Shown here: positions 34,128 to 44,700 of the stretch, piece by piece
Layout: every line of letters begins with the position of its first letter
Numbering within the stretch: the stretch's first letter is position 1
Assembly (NCBI GenBank): GCA_964615795.1
Contig: CAZTQR010000003.1
Location: 1-64,000, forward strand
Direction of reading: 5' to 3'
Origin: JADJAH01 sp964615795
GTDB taxonomy: Bacteria > Bacteroidota > Ignavibacteria > Tepidaquicellales > Tepidaquicellaceae
Length of the DNA: 64,000 nt
The notes under the pieces: generated by a model
What the model saw: only the letters and a program-made list of their open reading frames with translations
Told to the model about the DNA's origin: nothing
Databases searched by the model: none
Program-made: the position numbers and the translations under genes

Positions 34128-34400
34128 TTATTTACGTATATCAAGTTCCTTAATGATTGCCCTGTACCTTTGAATGTCCTTGTTCTCAAGGTATCTCAGG
34201 AGCTTTCTTCTCTTTCCAACCATCTTGAGCAATCCTCTTCTTGAGTGATTGTCCTTCTTGTTTGTGTTGAAGTGCAGTGCGGAAAGATCGTTGATCCTCT
34301 TTGTAAGGATCGCAACCTGAACCTCGGGTTTGCCGGAGTCCTTTTCATTGGCTCCGTACTTCCTTACGAGTTCGAGCTTTTCTTCTTTGCTGATTGGCAT
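34128..34400 (-). CDS. rpsO: 30S ribosomal protein S15
   Basis: Binds the central domain of 16S rRNA early in 30S assembly. The 90 residues are normal for S15, with LVRKYGANEKDSGKPEVQVAILTKRI and the SRRGLLKMVGKRRKLLRYL segment that contacts rRNA. It is preceded by ribF (5 bases) and followed by pnp (15 bases), forming the usual ribF-rpsO-pnp transcript. Confidence 0.97.
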   Translation of the reverse strand: MPISKEEKLELVRKYGANEKDSGKPEVQVAILTKRINDLSALHFNTNKKDNHSRRGLLKMVGKRRKLLRYLENKDIQRYRAIIKELDIRK

Positions 34401-34405
34401 TGCTT

Positions 34406-35380
34406 TTAGTTTGCTTTGGTGATTTTGTTATTGAATTCCATTTCAGTTTTCTTCCGTAAAATCTCTCCGGCTTTCGCTTTGTCTGCCTGCATGGCGGATC
34501 TCAGGTCGTCAAGATTTGTAAACTTCTCTTCTGCCCGCAACCGGTCAACGAAACTCACGGTCAGCTTCTTTCCGTACAGGTCGCCGTCAAAGTCGAATAT
34601 GTTCACTTCAAGCTTCTTTGACATGTCGTCCGTGACAGTGGGATTGGTTCCGATGTTCATCACTCCTCCGTATTCATCACCGTCTGTACTTACCTTTACG
34701 GCATAAATTCCGTCAAGCGGAATAAGTTTGAACTCCGAATCCGGAATGATGTTTGCAGTCGGCATTCCCAGTTCTCTGCCGAGCTTTCTTCCTTCGGTTA
34801 CTGTTCCTGATAAGCTGTATTCACTTCCCAGCATCCTCGCGGCATTTCTCACGTCCCCGGCCTCCAGCATGTGCCGTATCCTGGTACTGCTCACATGTTC
34901 GCCCTCAGACCTGAACTCATCCACACGGTCAACAGTAAAGCCGTACTTGCCGGAAAGCAAACTCATCATTTCGAAGTTGCCTTCACGGTTCCTGCCGAAC
35001 ATGTGGTCGTATCCAAGCACAAGGTCTGAAATGCCTGTGCCGTTGATCAGATATTCTTTGTAGAAATCCTCTGCTCCTGTTTGCGAAAATTCTTTGGTGA
35101 ATTCAATCACCAGCACAGAGTCTATGTTCAAAGAACCTAAGATGCCGATCTTCTCATCAAGAGTTGAAAGGACCTTTATATCCGGCGACTTTGACCTCAG
35201 TACGATCTGAGGATGAGGCTCAAACGTCACAACAAGCTTTCTGAGCCCTTTTGATTCCGCCGTTCTTTCGAGCTTGGAAATTATCTCCCTGTGCCCGAGG
35301 TGTACTCCGTCAAATGTTCCAACCGTAACTGCCGTATTCCTGTCATATTCAACTTCACGGATGTTTCTGTAAACACGCAT
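34406..35380 (-). CDS. ribF: Bifunctional riboflavin kinase/FMN adenylyltransferase
   Basis: Makes FMN and FAD from riboflavin. The 324 residues begin with the nucleotidyltransferase domain, with TVGTFDGVHLGHREII near residue 20 and VLGYDHMFGRNREGN near 125. The flavokinase domain follows with GRELGMPTANI, GVMNIGTNPTV and VNIFDFDGDLYGKKL. Its start overlaps the stop of the peroxiredoxin gene by one base (TGATG), so the peroxiredoxin probably heads the same transcript. Confidence 0.96.
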   Translation of the reverse strand: MRVYRNIREVEYDRNTAVTVGTFDGVHLGHREIISKLERTAESKGLRKLVVTFEPHPQIVLRSKSPDIKVLSTLDEKIGILGSLNIDSVLVIEFTKEFSQTGAEDFYKEYLINGTGISDLVLGYDHMFGRNREGNFEMMSLLSGKYGFTVDRVDEFRSEGEHVSSTRIRHMLEAGDVRNAARMLGSEYSLSGTVTEGRKLGRELGMPTANIIPDSEFKLIPLDGIYAVKVSTDGDEYGGVMNIGTNPTVTDDMSKKLEVNIFDFDGDLYGKKLTVSFVDRLRAEEKFTNLDDLRSAMQADKAKAGEILRKKTEMEFNNKITKAN

Positions 35381-35868
35381 CAGCCCAGGTTGTTCACGGC
35401 TTCCCTGAGCTTATCAAAATTGACCTGGACGCCCGGGTTTTCCGTAATCTCCTTGTACTTTACGGTGCCGTCCTTTCCGATAAGAAAGACGCCCCTTCGG
35501 GAAGTGTTCTTCATACCGTGGGCAAATGTATCCTGTACTATATCAAACTTGTTAATTACTTCTTTGTTAAAATCGCTGAGCAGGGGGTACTGAATGTTCT
35601 TTGTTTTCGCAAACTCCTTCTGTACAAATGTACCGTCTGTGCTTATTCCGAATACTTTCACATTGAGCTTTGCAAAATCGCTCAGACTGTCGGAAATTGT
35701 GCAATTCTGTTCTGTGCACACACCTGTGAATGCCATCGGGAAGAAAACGAGAAGCACGTTGTCTTTGCCGGCAAATGAGCTCAGAGTATATTCAACCGGC
35801 TGATCCGAATGGGAAAATGAACTTAGCGTGAAATCCGGGGCTTTATCCCCAACATTGATCTTGGACAT
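35380..35868 (-). CDS. Peroxiredoxin (AhpC/TSA family, AhpE/BCP-like)
   Basis: Reduces hydrogen peroxide and organic hydroperoxides. The 162-residue thioredoxin-fold protein has the peroxidatic Cys in FFPMAFTGVCTEQNC. A second Cys five residues on could take part in resolution, as in some BCP/AhpE-like members. No C-terminal resolving Cys is present. It is directly upstream of ribF and overlaps it by one base. A thioredoxin is encoded at 41374-41709 and could be the reductant. Confidence 0.92.
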   Translation of the reverse strand: MSKINVGDKAPDFTLSSFSHSDQPVEYTLSSFAGKDNVLLVFFPMAFTGVCTEQNCTISDSLSDFAKLNVKVFGISTDGTFVQKEFAKTKNIQYPLLSDFNKEVINKFDIVQDTFAHGMKNTSRRGVFLIGKDGTVKYKEITENPGVQVNFDKLREAVNNLG

Positions 35869-36101
35869 TGTATAAGATATTAGTTTCGGTTTTTACAAGC
35901 CTGAAATATACCAATTAAGTCCCTCATTAACAATCCAGCGGAAATTGCCGAATGACTGCCGGGATTCCCGAAAACCTGCCCGTTTGCTCCGCATTCACAG
36001 CATCAGACAGATGCTCTGTCCGGTGCCGTCCCAAATCTTAGATTTAAATCCTTGATCAGAATCTCTATATTTCCCATCCAAAATTCAAAAAATCATACAC
36101 A

Positions 36102-38969
36102 TTGGTCAGGACATTATTGCTTCTTGCCGCTATTTTGCTTACGCACGCCGGCATTGCATCTGCACAGCTCTATCAGGGACCCGCCGCAGGCTCTATCACA
36201 GGAGGTGTTTCGGTTACAACAGACAATTTTACGGACGAACCGCCCATCATCTCCGGCGCACCTTTCATAGTCAAGGGGATGGAGAACGAATATTCGTTTC
36301 AGGAGCTTCCTCCGTACAGAAACACGGTAAAGCCGACAGGCCCGGAAGGATCCAATTTTGTCCTCGATGAAAGCAGTATGAATGGCGGGGACAACTCCTC
36401 AAATATACTGCTTAAGAATTTTCCGGGAGTCCCCAGAACAAACTTCATTCCGCCTGATGCTTCAATTGCCGCAGGGCCCACGCATATAGTCGGCGGAGTA
36501 AATTCCACATTCAGAATATGGGATAAGAACGGCAACGTGCTCAAAACGATCTCTGCTTCATCCTGGCTCGCATCACTCGGACTCGGTATCGGCGGTACTG
36601 TTTCCGATCCTAAAGTGCTGTATGACCACTTTTCGAAAAGGTGGATAATGTCATGGATCACACCTCCGATAGGTCCTTTGGCTTATGACGTTATCTCAAT
36701 TTCAGATGACTCGATACCGCTTGGCACCTGGTACAATTTTGCCATGAGAACCGACCTGAACGGGAGTACACCGGAAGATCTGTGGAGAGATTATCAGGGA
36801 GTAGGCTATGATGCGAATGCAATCTACATTACCGGAAACGGTTTCACTATATCCGGCAGCAACTTCAGATACTCGACGATCAGGGTATTTAATAAGTCAC
36901 AGTTGTATTCCAATAACGCCGGCCCCGTATCATGGTTTGACCTTTGGGATATAAGGGATGCCAGCAATCAGGGTATAAATTTCGGTATCAGGCCGTCCAT
37001 TACCTACGGCAATCCGGGAGAGTACTACTTTCTGTGCAATTCGAACAGCGGCGGTACATACGTCTCTCTTTACAAAATGGTTAACCCTCTGACCAATCCA
37101 TCCATGACGGGCGTAGCTGTGCCGGTGATACAATATTCTTCCCCGCCTCCGTCCGGACAGCTTGGAACAACAGCTACTATCACATCCGGAGGATCGGCAG
37201 CGTTCAGAAATGAACCGGTTTACAGGAACGGTCATTTGTTTGCAGTCCATGCGGTGAGATATGAAAATTCTTATGCCGCTGTCAAATACTATAAGTTCAA
37301 TGTTTCATCCAACACGGCAGTTCAGGACATCACTTTCGGCGCGCCGGGGTTCTTTTATTCCTTTCCTGCTGTCAGCGTTGACAGGAACGAGAACATAATG
37401 ATCTCTTTCTCAAGATCCGCAACCACAGAGTACATAGGTGCAGGTTTCACTTCAAGGGCTTCCACGGATCCGCCCGACTTCTTCAACCCTTCCTCATTGC
37501 TTCAGCCCGGAAAGGGGACTTATATCAACACAGGGCAAAGCAACAGGTGGGGTGACTATATGGGAACATGGCTTGATCCCGCAAATGAAGAGGACTTCTG
37601 GATAATGACAGAATATGCCGATCTTCAGAACCTGTGGGGTGTATGGGTAGGAAACACCAGGATCGCACCGTTCCAGTCTGCAAGGTTATTCACAAACAAG
37701 GACACTCTTAAGTTCGGTAATATAGAAGTGAACACTGCGAGTGACACGCAGACAGTGATTCTCAGAAATTACGGAAATTCAAATCTTGTCATAAACTCAG
37801 TTCAGTCTTCTGCTTCTGATTTCAGAATTGTTTCACTGCCTCCTCTGCCGGCAAGCCTGCCGTTCAATGATTCTGCAATAATGAAGATAGTGTTCAAACC
37901 TGCAACGGCCGGCACCCGGACTGATTCAATCAGGATTGCAAGCAATGATGCATCAGCTCCGAACTTTTACATTGGCCTCAGAGGAAAAGGATATGCGATC
38001 AATCCGGTTCAGGCACAGCAGATCTATGCGGTTACCGGAGCAGTATCATCCGGCGCACTGCTGAAGATAGACCCTGCCACAGGCTCCGCCTCATCGGTCG
38101 GACTCACGGGCATAACGCAGTTCAACGGTGTAAGCATAAGGCCTTCAACAAATCAGATCTATGCAGTTGTCTCTGCATCACAGGTTAGCCAGCTTTACAG
38201 AGTCAATGCATCAGGAGGAGACGCATACATACTTGCCGGCATTCCGGCGCCAAATCTAAGGGGAATTGCATTTGACCTTAACGACGATCTGTACTGCGCC
38301 TCAACTGACGGCAAGCTTTTCAGGTATTACTTAAGTTCAGGCGACACCGACTATGTGGGCAACACCGGCATTTCATCACTGTTTGGAATTTCCATAAATC
38401 CCGTAAGCCGGGAACTTTGGGGAATCGCTTCTACAGGCGGCGTTTACCGTATCAACAAGCAAAACGGATCATCACAGCTTGTGGGAAATACAAACAACTC
38501 TCCGAATCCCGATATCGCATTTGCAAGGAACGGATCGCTTTACGGCATCAGCGGAATAGGCGTGGCTGTCAATAAGCTTTTGAGAATTGATACAACTTCG
38601 GGTAATGCAACAGTTATAGGGACTAACACAGGTTTCTCGGGGATCAACGGCATTTCAATATCTCCGGAAGTTGTCGGGATAAGCCAGATAGGACAAGCAA
38701 TACCATCTGAATTTTCTCTGAGGCAGAATTATCCGAACCCTTTCAACCCGTCAACGGTCATCGAGTTTGACATGAAAACATCCGGAGCGGCAACGCTGAA
38801 AGTTTTCGATGCGCTTGGCCGGGAAGTAAGAACAATTCACGAAGGATTTACCGGTGCAGGTTCTTACAGGTATGAGTTCAACTCAAACGGACTTCCTTCA
38901 GGAGTGTATTATTATTCTTTCAGGGCAGGAAAGTTCTTCTCGGTCAGAAAGTTTGTAATATTGAAGTGA
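36102..38969 (+). CDS. Large exported T9SS cargo protein with choice-of-anchor D and DUF4394-like repeats
   Basis: A 955-residue surface protein. The putative start is TTG (MVRTLLLLAAILLTHAGIASAQ), giving a clear signal peptide. Residues about 100-530 look like a beta-propeller or beta-sandwich region with IAAGPTHIVGGVNSTFRIWDKNG. Residues about 545-640 resemble an ASPM/HYDIN-like choice-of-anchor D domain (KFGNIEVNTASDTQTVILRN). Residues about 655-860 have repeated QQIYAVTGAVSSGALLKIDP-type blades, as in DUF4394. The C-terminus has NYPNPFNPSTVIEFDM and ends SVRKFVILK. Function unknown; probably a cell-surface or secreted protein. Confidence 0.8.
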   Translation: MVRTLLLLAAILLTHAGIASAQLYQGPAAGSITGGVSVTTDNFTDEPPIISGAPFIVKGMENEYSFQELPPYRNTVKPTGPEGSNFVLDESSMNGGDNSSNILLKNFPGVPRTNFIPPDASIAAGPTHIVGGVNSTFRIWDKNGNVLKTISASSWLASLGLGIGGTVSDPKVLYDHFSKRWIMSWITPPIGPLAYDVISISDDSIPLGTWYNFAMRTDLNGSTPEDLWRDYQGVGYDANAIYITGNGFTISGSNFRYSTIRVFNKSQLYSNNAGPVSWFDLWDIRDASNQGINFGIRPSITYGNPGEYYFLCNSNSGGTYVSLYKMVNPLTNPSMTGVAVPVIQYSSPPPSGQLGTTATITSGGSAAFRNEPVYRNGHLFAVHAVRYENSYAAVKYYKFNVSSNTAVQDITFGAPGFFYSFPAVSVDRNENIMISFSRSATTEYIGAGFTSRASTDPPDFFNPSSLLQPGKGTYINTGQSNRWGDYMGTWLDPANEEDFWIMTEYADLQNLWGVWVGNTRIAPFQSARLFTNKDTLKFGNIEVNTASDTQTVILRNYGNSNLVINSVQSSASDFRIVSLPPLPASLPFNDSAIMKIVFKPATAGTRTDSIRIASNDASAPNFYIGLRGKGYAINPVQAQQIYAVTGAVSSGALLKIDPATGSASSVGLTGITQFNGVSIRPSTNQIYAVVSASQVSQLYRVNASGGDAYILAGIPAPNLRGIAFDLNDDLYCASTDGKLFRYYLSSGDTDYVGNTGISSLFGISINPVSRELWGIASTGGVYRINKQNGSSQLVGNTNNSPNPDIAFARNGSLYGISGIGVAVNKLLRIDTTSGNATVIGTNTGFSGINGISISPEVVGISQIGQAIPSEFSLRQNYPNPFNPSTVIEFDMKTSGAATLKVFDALGREVRTIHEGFTGAGSYRYEFNSNGLPSGVYYYSFRAGKFFSVRKFVILK

Positions 38970-39023
38970 TGTTTTGCCTTCTGCCGGATTGACCTGCATT
39001 TCAGTATGTAAATTGAAGCTTAC

Positions 39024-39060
39024 CGGAAGCGGACCTTGTGTGCCGCTTCCGATGTTTGTT
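39024..39060 (+). terminator. Probable terminator of the 955-residue T9SS gene
   Basis: CGGAAGCGG (39024-39032) pairs with CCGCTTCCG (39043-39051) around a 10-base loop, followed by ATGTTTGTT. The T tract is interrupted, so strength is uncertain. Confidence 0.6.
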
Positions 39061-39125
39061 GAAAAAACAGAGACGGGAACTTCATCCGCGCTTCCGGGTA
39101 TTCTGATTGCTCACAGTATTGCTCA

Positions 39126-40169
39126 ATGAAAAACATGATCAGAGTATTTCTTCCTTTAATTGCTATATTGCTGTTCGTACGCTTCTATTTTTCCAACCTT
39201 CCTGTTATGAAACCCGCCGGCAATTATCCCGTGTGGCTCAAAGACAGTGCCGGCAATCAGACCAGGCAAACTTCAGGCCTTTGCTTCACGGGTTCGGATG
39301 GCAATGTGAAAAGGTTCATCTCATGTGACGACATAGGAGTAATAAACAGGCTTGAGATTGACGAATCGGGAACTGAGCCGCGCGTCAGGATCTACCCCGT
39401 GGAGTATTCACAGCAGATCAGGGACCTGTTTGCAAAGTTCAAAAAGACCGATATGGAAGAGATCATGTTTGATCCGCACAACAACCGCATACTGCTTTCC
39501 ATTGAAGGTCATGAATACAGTTCAAACGATCCGATGATATACAGGCAGAAGGAAGGCATCTATGAACTGACATTCAACAAAGAGATCAGTTCGTTTGACA
39601 CGCTTCTGACTATCAAAAGACTCGCACTGCCGGAAGAAATTTACAAGTTCACATTTGACAACATTGGCTTTGAGGGATTTTCCGCCACGAAAGATTTCTT
39701 CTATATCGGGCTTGAGAATTATCAGAAAGACAATGAGCAGTTCACTGACAGCACATTTCTTTATGTGGTTAACAGGAGATCGGGATCGGTCAGAACAATT
39801 TCAACTAAGGAACATGAGGTTTCATCAATAAGCGGATTGTATGCCGCAGATGACCGAACGCTCTACGGAATTGACAGAAACAGGAGGATAATGTTCATGC
39901 TGAAATTTGACGATGATCATAACATTGTTTCGTCGGAAAGGAAAGCGCTCGAACTTGGCGTGCCCGGATTCAGAGACATGACAAACATTCCGGGCATTGC
40001 TCCGGAATCGGTAACTATGGATGACAGAGGATCTTTCTATATTGCAATTGATCCCTGGCTTGCATTTTACAGGCCCGATCTTGCACAGCGAAAACTGCTC
40101 GGAGAGGAAGCGGAGTTCAACTTCAAAAAGGAGATCCCGATAATGTATAAATTCAATAACGAATTCTGA
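39126..40169 (+). CDS. Membrane-anchored propeller protein (phytase esterase-like family)
   Basis: A 347-residue protein with one N-terminal hydrophobic segment (VFLPLIAILLFVRFYFSNL) that should anchor or export it. The rest resembles the esterase-like-activity-of-phytase propeller family: NIGFEGFSATKDFFYIGLEN and GIAPESVTMDDRGSFYIAID match its recurring EG/ES and D-x-G-x-(F/L)-(Y/W) blade motifs. There is no lipobox. The stop overlaps the yjbQ start by one base (TGATG). Substrate unknown; the family call is moderate. Confidence 0.65.
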   Translation: MKNMIRVFLPLIAILLFVRFYFSNLPVMKPAGNYPVWLKDSAGNQTRQTSGLCFTGSDGNVKRFISCDDIGVINRLEIDESGTEPRVRIYPVEYSQQIRDLFAKFKKTDMEEIMFDPHNNRILLSIEGHEYSSNDPMIYRQKEGIYELTFNKEISSFDTLLTIKRLALPEEIYKFTFDNIGFEGFSATKDFFYIGLENYQKDNEQFTDSTFLYVVNRRSGSVRTISTKEHEVSSISGLYAADDRTLYGIDRNRRIMFMLKFDDDHNIVSSERKALELGVPGFRDMTNIPGIAPESVTMDDRGSFYIAIDPWLAFYRPDLAQRKLLGEEAEFNFKKEIPIMYKFNNEF

Positions 40170-40585
40170 TGAAGAGTTTCAGAAAAGAACTTTGGTTTGA
40201 GACGCCCGTAAGAAGGCAGTTGATAAATATTACTCCCGATGTGGAAGATTGCTTGTCCCAAAGCCGGATTTCCGACGGCCTGCTTCTCTGCAATGCTATG
40301 CACATTACCGCAAGCGTCTTCATAAATGATGATGAATCGGGGCTTCATGATGATTTTGAGAAGTGGCTCGAAAAACTTGCCCCCGAGAAGCCGCACAGTC
40401 AATACAGGCACAACGGCTATGAAGACAATGCCGATGCGCATCTCAAGCGGACCATTATGGGAAGGGAAGTTGTGGTGGCTGTAACAGGAGGGAAACTTGA
40501 CCTCGGCCCGTGGGAGCAGATCTTTTACGGTGAATTTGACGGAAAGCGGAGAAAGCGCGTACTTGTCAAGATAATCGGTGACTGA
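40169..40585 (+). CDS. yjbQ: YjbQ family protein (UPF0047)
   Basis: A 138-residue conserved protein. Family hallmarks are LLLCNAMHITASVFINDDESGLHDDF near residue 38, HRxN-like YRHNGYEDNADAHLKRTIMG near 80, and LDLGPWEQIFYGEFDGKRRKRV at the end. YjbQ of E. coli has a minor thiamine phosphate synthase activity; the physiological role is unclear. It overlaps the propeller gene by one base and its stop codon abuts the stop of the minus-strand lipoprotein gene with no gap. Confidence 0.9.
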   Translation: MKSFRKELWFETPVRRQLINITPDVEDCLSQSRISDGLLLCNAMHITASVFINDDESGLHDDFEKWLEKLAPEKPHSQYRHNGYEDNADAHLKRTIMGREVVVAVTGGKLDLGPWEQIFYGEFDGKRRKRVLVKIIGD

Positions 40586-41284
40586 TCACTTCTTTTCTGC
40601 TTCCTTCTTCACAGCGGAATCAAGGCTTTCTTTGGGAACATTGCTTTTGGGGTTGAAGAGCTTGAATTCCATCCCGGCAGGCAGTTCGAATATTGCATCC
40701 GTATTATCCGGCAGAGGCGAAATTTCCGTTGCAACTGCCAGCAGTTCGGGTGATTTGATCTTCATAATGTGTTTCTTGCCGGCGATGCTGAGAAATACAT
40801 TGCTTGCCATTTCATATATCTCGCAATCGCGTCCCAGAATTGTTTCGTTTCCGGTAACCTTTTTACCGGCAAGCATCTTTTCAAACTCAGCCGCATTGGC
40901 AATCGTCTCTCCCGTGAGCTTCCTGCTGTTGTATTCGTCAAGAGACGTCTTCATCGGCAGTTTCTTTCCGTTGATCTCCGTAATGAGATAGACGAATCCT
41001 CCCTTCACAAATACTTCATTCTTGCTCTTGAGTCCCATCATATCGGATTCAATGACCTGCTTGAGTTCCTTACCGTTTCTGTAGATCGTCATGGTCCCGT
41101 TTGTTACGCCTGTCAGTTGGTAAGTGATGGAAGTCCTGTCACCGTCTGCAGATGTCTTTGGCTGACTGTTCTCCGAAACGCCGGTATTCTGCTTCTGGGT
41201 CTGAGCCGTCTCATCTTTCTTATCGCATGATGAGACCAGCAGTACAGCGGCCGTCATAATGCCAAGGAAGTATCTGGTTGTCAT
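40586..41284 (-). CDS. Lipoprotein of unknown function
   Basis: A 232-residue lipoprotein. The signal peptide MTTRYFLGIMTAAVLLVSSC ends in a lipobox with Cys20. A charged low-complexity stretch (residues 21-50) follows, and then a beta-rich domain, reminiscent of DUF4412, with repeated phrases such as GTMTIYRNGKELKQVIESDM and GRDCEIYEM. The Lys/Glu-rich C-terminus (KKEAEKK) is soluble. It is downstream of trxA but behind a hairpin that looks like a terminator. Function not recognised. Confidence 0.8.
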   Translation of the reverse strand: MTTRYFLGIMTAAVLLVSSCDKKDETAQTQKQNTGVSENSQPKTSADGDRTSITYQLTGVTNGTMTIYRNGKELKQVIESDMMGLKSKNEVFVKGGFVYLITEINGKKLPMKTSLDEYNSRKLTGETIANAAEFEKMLAGKKVTGNETILGRDCEIYEMASNVFLSIAGKKHIMKIKSPELLAVATEISPLPDNTDAIFELPAGMEFKLFNPKSNVPKESLDSAVKKEAEKK

Positions 41285-41314
41285 TGAACTGTGATCAAAG
41301 CGTTAATAAATGGA

Positions 41315-41349
41315 ATCAGGATCCTTCCGCCTGGCAGGAGGACCCTGAT
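41315..41349 (-). terminator. Probable terminator downstream of trxA (minus strand)
   Basis: ATCAGG (41315-41320) pairs with CCTGAT (41344-41349). After an A-C mismatch, TCCTTC pairs with GGAGGA (one G-T). On the minus strand the hairpin is followed by TCCATTTATT. It lies between trxA and the lipoprotein gene. Confidence 0.55.
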
Positions 41350-41373
41350 CTTCAAATTCAGAATTGCAAACTG

Positions 41374-41709
41374 TCAGCTGACAGTCTGCTCAAGATGCGT
41401 GTTCAGCTTCTGTGTGATCGCTGATTTTGGCACGGCTCCTACGATCTGGTCTACGATCTTGCCGCCCTTGAACAAGAGTAATGTGGGAATGCTTCTGATC
41501 CCGTATTTGGTTGCTACTGCCTGGTTATTGTCAACATCAAGCTTGCCGACCTTTACTTTGCCTTTGAATTCTTCCGCCACTTCCTCCACTGCCGGGGCAA
41601 TAAGCTTGCATGGCCCGCACCATACTGCCCAGAAGTCTATGAGCACTGGTACATCTGAGTTTATCACTTCGCTTTCAAAGTTGGCGTCTGTTATTTCGAT
41701 TGTGGACAT
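41374..41709 (-). CDS. trxA: Thioredoxin
   Basis: Disulfide reductant for peroxiredoxins, ribonucleotide reductase and others. The 111 residues have the active site FWAVWCGPCKLI and the family landmarks VDNNQAVATKYGIRSIPTLLLF (with the cis-Pro) and GGKIVDQIVGAVPK. It is 45 bases downstream of dnaE on the same strand and is probably co-transcribed with it. Confidence 0.96.
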   Translation of the reverse strand: MSTIEITDANFESEVINSDVPVLIDFWAVWCGPCKLIAPAVEEVAEEFKGKVKVGKLDVDNNQAVATKYGIRSIPTLLLFKGGKIVDQIVGAVPKSAITQKLNTHLEQTVS

Positions 41710-41754
41710 CTGGATATTCCTTTCGGTTTTTATGTTTGCTTTTCGGAAATTGAA

Positions 41755-44700
41755 TTAGTTCAGCGTTAAGTTATTTTCCCCAACTATATTTTTCAAGTTT
41801 GAAATTAGCTCCCTGCATGCCCTCACCCTGAACTCCTTTGAAACAAATGTCTTTACGCCCCCGTTTTCGTGAAGTGCGAAGAAGACCTTCGTACTTCCCG
41901 GATGCTTTTCCACGAGATCCTTTATTGTTCCCAGCTCTGAAATGTCACTTATGTTTCCGTTAATATTTATCACGAGGTTCTTTGCATACATCTCAATGAA
42001 AGTGTCAATCCCGAATATCTCCTCCACCGTCAGCTTGAGCTTGTCTCCGTTCTCTTCCGGAACTCCCCGGACTCCCACAAGCTTGTCATTCTGAAACAGG
42101 CTTTGTTTTGCCTCATAGAGCTTGCTGAATGCCACGCATTCTCCTGAACCGGACATGTCAATGAGGTTGAAGACGACAAACTTGTATCCTTTTTTTGAGA
42201 CCTTTAACTGAACATCGCTTATCACTCCGCACATGGTGGCTGTCTTTACGCGGTTGAAGTCAATCTCGGCCGGATCTTCGCCGAAGTTCAGGTCAATAAG
42301 GTTCGAAAGCTCCTTTTCATAAACTGCCAGCGGATGACCCGTGATGTAAAAGCCGATCGCCGCTTTCTCGCGGTTGAATCTCTCGCTTTCAGGCATGTCG
42401 TCATAATGCGTGATTATCATGCTCTCTCCGGATGGGCTGTCTTCCTGCGAACCGAACAGACCCTCCTGGCCTTTGGCCTCGTGAGTGTCGTTGTATCTCT
42501 GCGCATAAAGCGTTGCACGCTCCAGATTCAGAAAGAGCTTGTTCCTGTTCCTGTCAATCGAGTCAAACGCTCCTGCAAAGATCAGTCCTTCAACTGCTTT
42601 CTTGTTAACAAGCCGCAGATCCACCCTTTTAAGGAAGTCAACGAACCCGCGGAACTTTCCGCCCCTTTCCCTTTCGTCAATTATGCTCTGTGATGCCTTC
42701 TCCCCGACGTTCTTAATGGCGCTGAGGCCGTAGATCACAGCTCCGCCGTTTTCTCCGTACTTCACGGTGAATCCCATCATGCTTTCATTCACATCGGGAG
42801 CGCGCAGTTCGATCTTCATCTTGCGGCACTCGTTGGCAAGCTGTTGCAGCTCAGACTCATCGTCCTTTCTGCACTCCATTGATATGGCAAGAAATTCAAG
42901 CGGATAATGCGTCTTGAGATAGGCCGTATAAAAAGCAAGTATCGAGTATGCAACACCGTGCGACTTGTTGAAACCGTAATCTGCAAAATCAAGTATGAGG
43001 GCAAAGATATCCGAAGCGGTCTTCTTTGGCACATTGTTGGCAACTGCCCCGTTAACAAACTCCTTCTCAAGCTGAACCATCTTCTCCCGGATCTTCTTTC
43101 CCATTGCCTTTCTCATATTGTCCGCCTGTGCAAGCGAAAATCCGGCAATGTCCCGGGCTATCTGCATCACCTGTTCCTGGTAAACAATGATCCCGTAAGT
43201 GCTTTTGAGGGTTGTTTCCATAAGGGGATGAAGGTACGTGATCGGCTTCTTTCCGTTTCGCTTGTCAATGAAATCGGGAATCAGCTTCATCGGCCCCGGC
43301 CTGTAAAGCGCGTTCATTGCCGCAAGGTCGTTGATGTCTTTCGGTTTCAGCTTGGCAAGGTACTCGCGCATCTTGCTCTTTGAGAACTGGAATATCCCGA
43401 CCGTTGAACCGGATGAGAACAGTTCGTAAGTTTTCGGATCATCAAGAGAGATCTTGTCGGTTGAAAGGTCTGTGCCGTACTTTTCGTTCACGAGCTTCAG
43501 CGTCTTGCCTATCACCTTTAATTCCTTCAGGCCGAGAAAGTCTATCTTGATAAGCCCGGCATCCTCAAGCTGATTCATGTCATACTGCGTGCAGAAGACG
43601 TTGTCTTCGCCTGTGACTTTGGACAGCGGAACATAGTCGGTTACATTGCCCGGCGCAATCACCAAACCCGATGCATGAATTGATGAGTTCTTGTTGAGGT
43701 TTTCAAGGGTAAGGCAGATCTCATACAGTCTCTTTCTTTCCTTTTTCTGAGCCTCATCTCCGGATCTGAAGTAATTCCTGAAATCCGGCTCTTTCTCCAT
43801 GCACTCCTTCAGTTTCTTAACCTTGCCGAAGAGAATCGGGATAGTCTTTGTCAGGTCATTGATCTCCTGGAACGGAAAGTTAAGGACCCTGCCTACGTCT
43901 TTCAGAACGCCTCTCGGGGCAAGCTTGTTGAATGTGATTATCTGTGCAACGGAATCTTCACCGTATTTTTCCTTTGCATACTGGATCACTTCATCCCTGC
44001 GGTCGTCCTGAAAATCAATGTCAATGTCAGGCATAGAGATCCTTTCAGGATTCAGGAATCTTTCAAAGAGCAGGTCATACTCAAGCGGATCAACATCCGT
44101 GATGCCGATGCAAAAGCAGACAAGGCTTCCCGCGGCGCTTCCTCTTCCCGGCCCGACCAGAATGCCCTTGCTCCTTGCATAGCTTATGAAATCCTGCACG
44201 ATCAGGAAGTATCCGGAGAAGTTCATCCTTTTGATTATCCCGAGCTCATACTCAAGCCTCTCTTCCGCGCCGGAAGGAATCTCAGTGAATCTCTTCTTCA
44301 GTCCTTCATAAGAAAGTATTCTCAGGTATTCATCGTAGGTAAGCTTTGACTGCTTCTCTTCGGGAATTTTGAAGTTGGGCATGTAATTTGCCGAAGTGTC
44401 GAGTTCGAGATTACACTTCTCTGCAACCTCAAGGGTTGAACGGATTGATTCGGGGAAGTCTTTGAACAGCCTGCACATTTCATCTGCAGACTTAAAATAG
44501 ATCTGATCGGTTCCGTAGCGGAGATTCGTAAGGACATCCGGCTCATCGCCGTTTCTGAAAGATCTTGCAGACTGCTTAGCGCTTATATTCAGGTAAATGT
44601 TGTGAGCTATTGCATGTTCTTTCTTTATGTAGTGAACGTCATTGGTTGCGATAAGCCTGAGTCCGAACTTCCTGGCGAGTCCCGGCATTTCGTTCATCAC

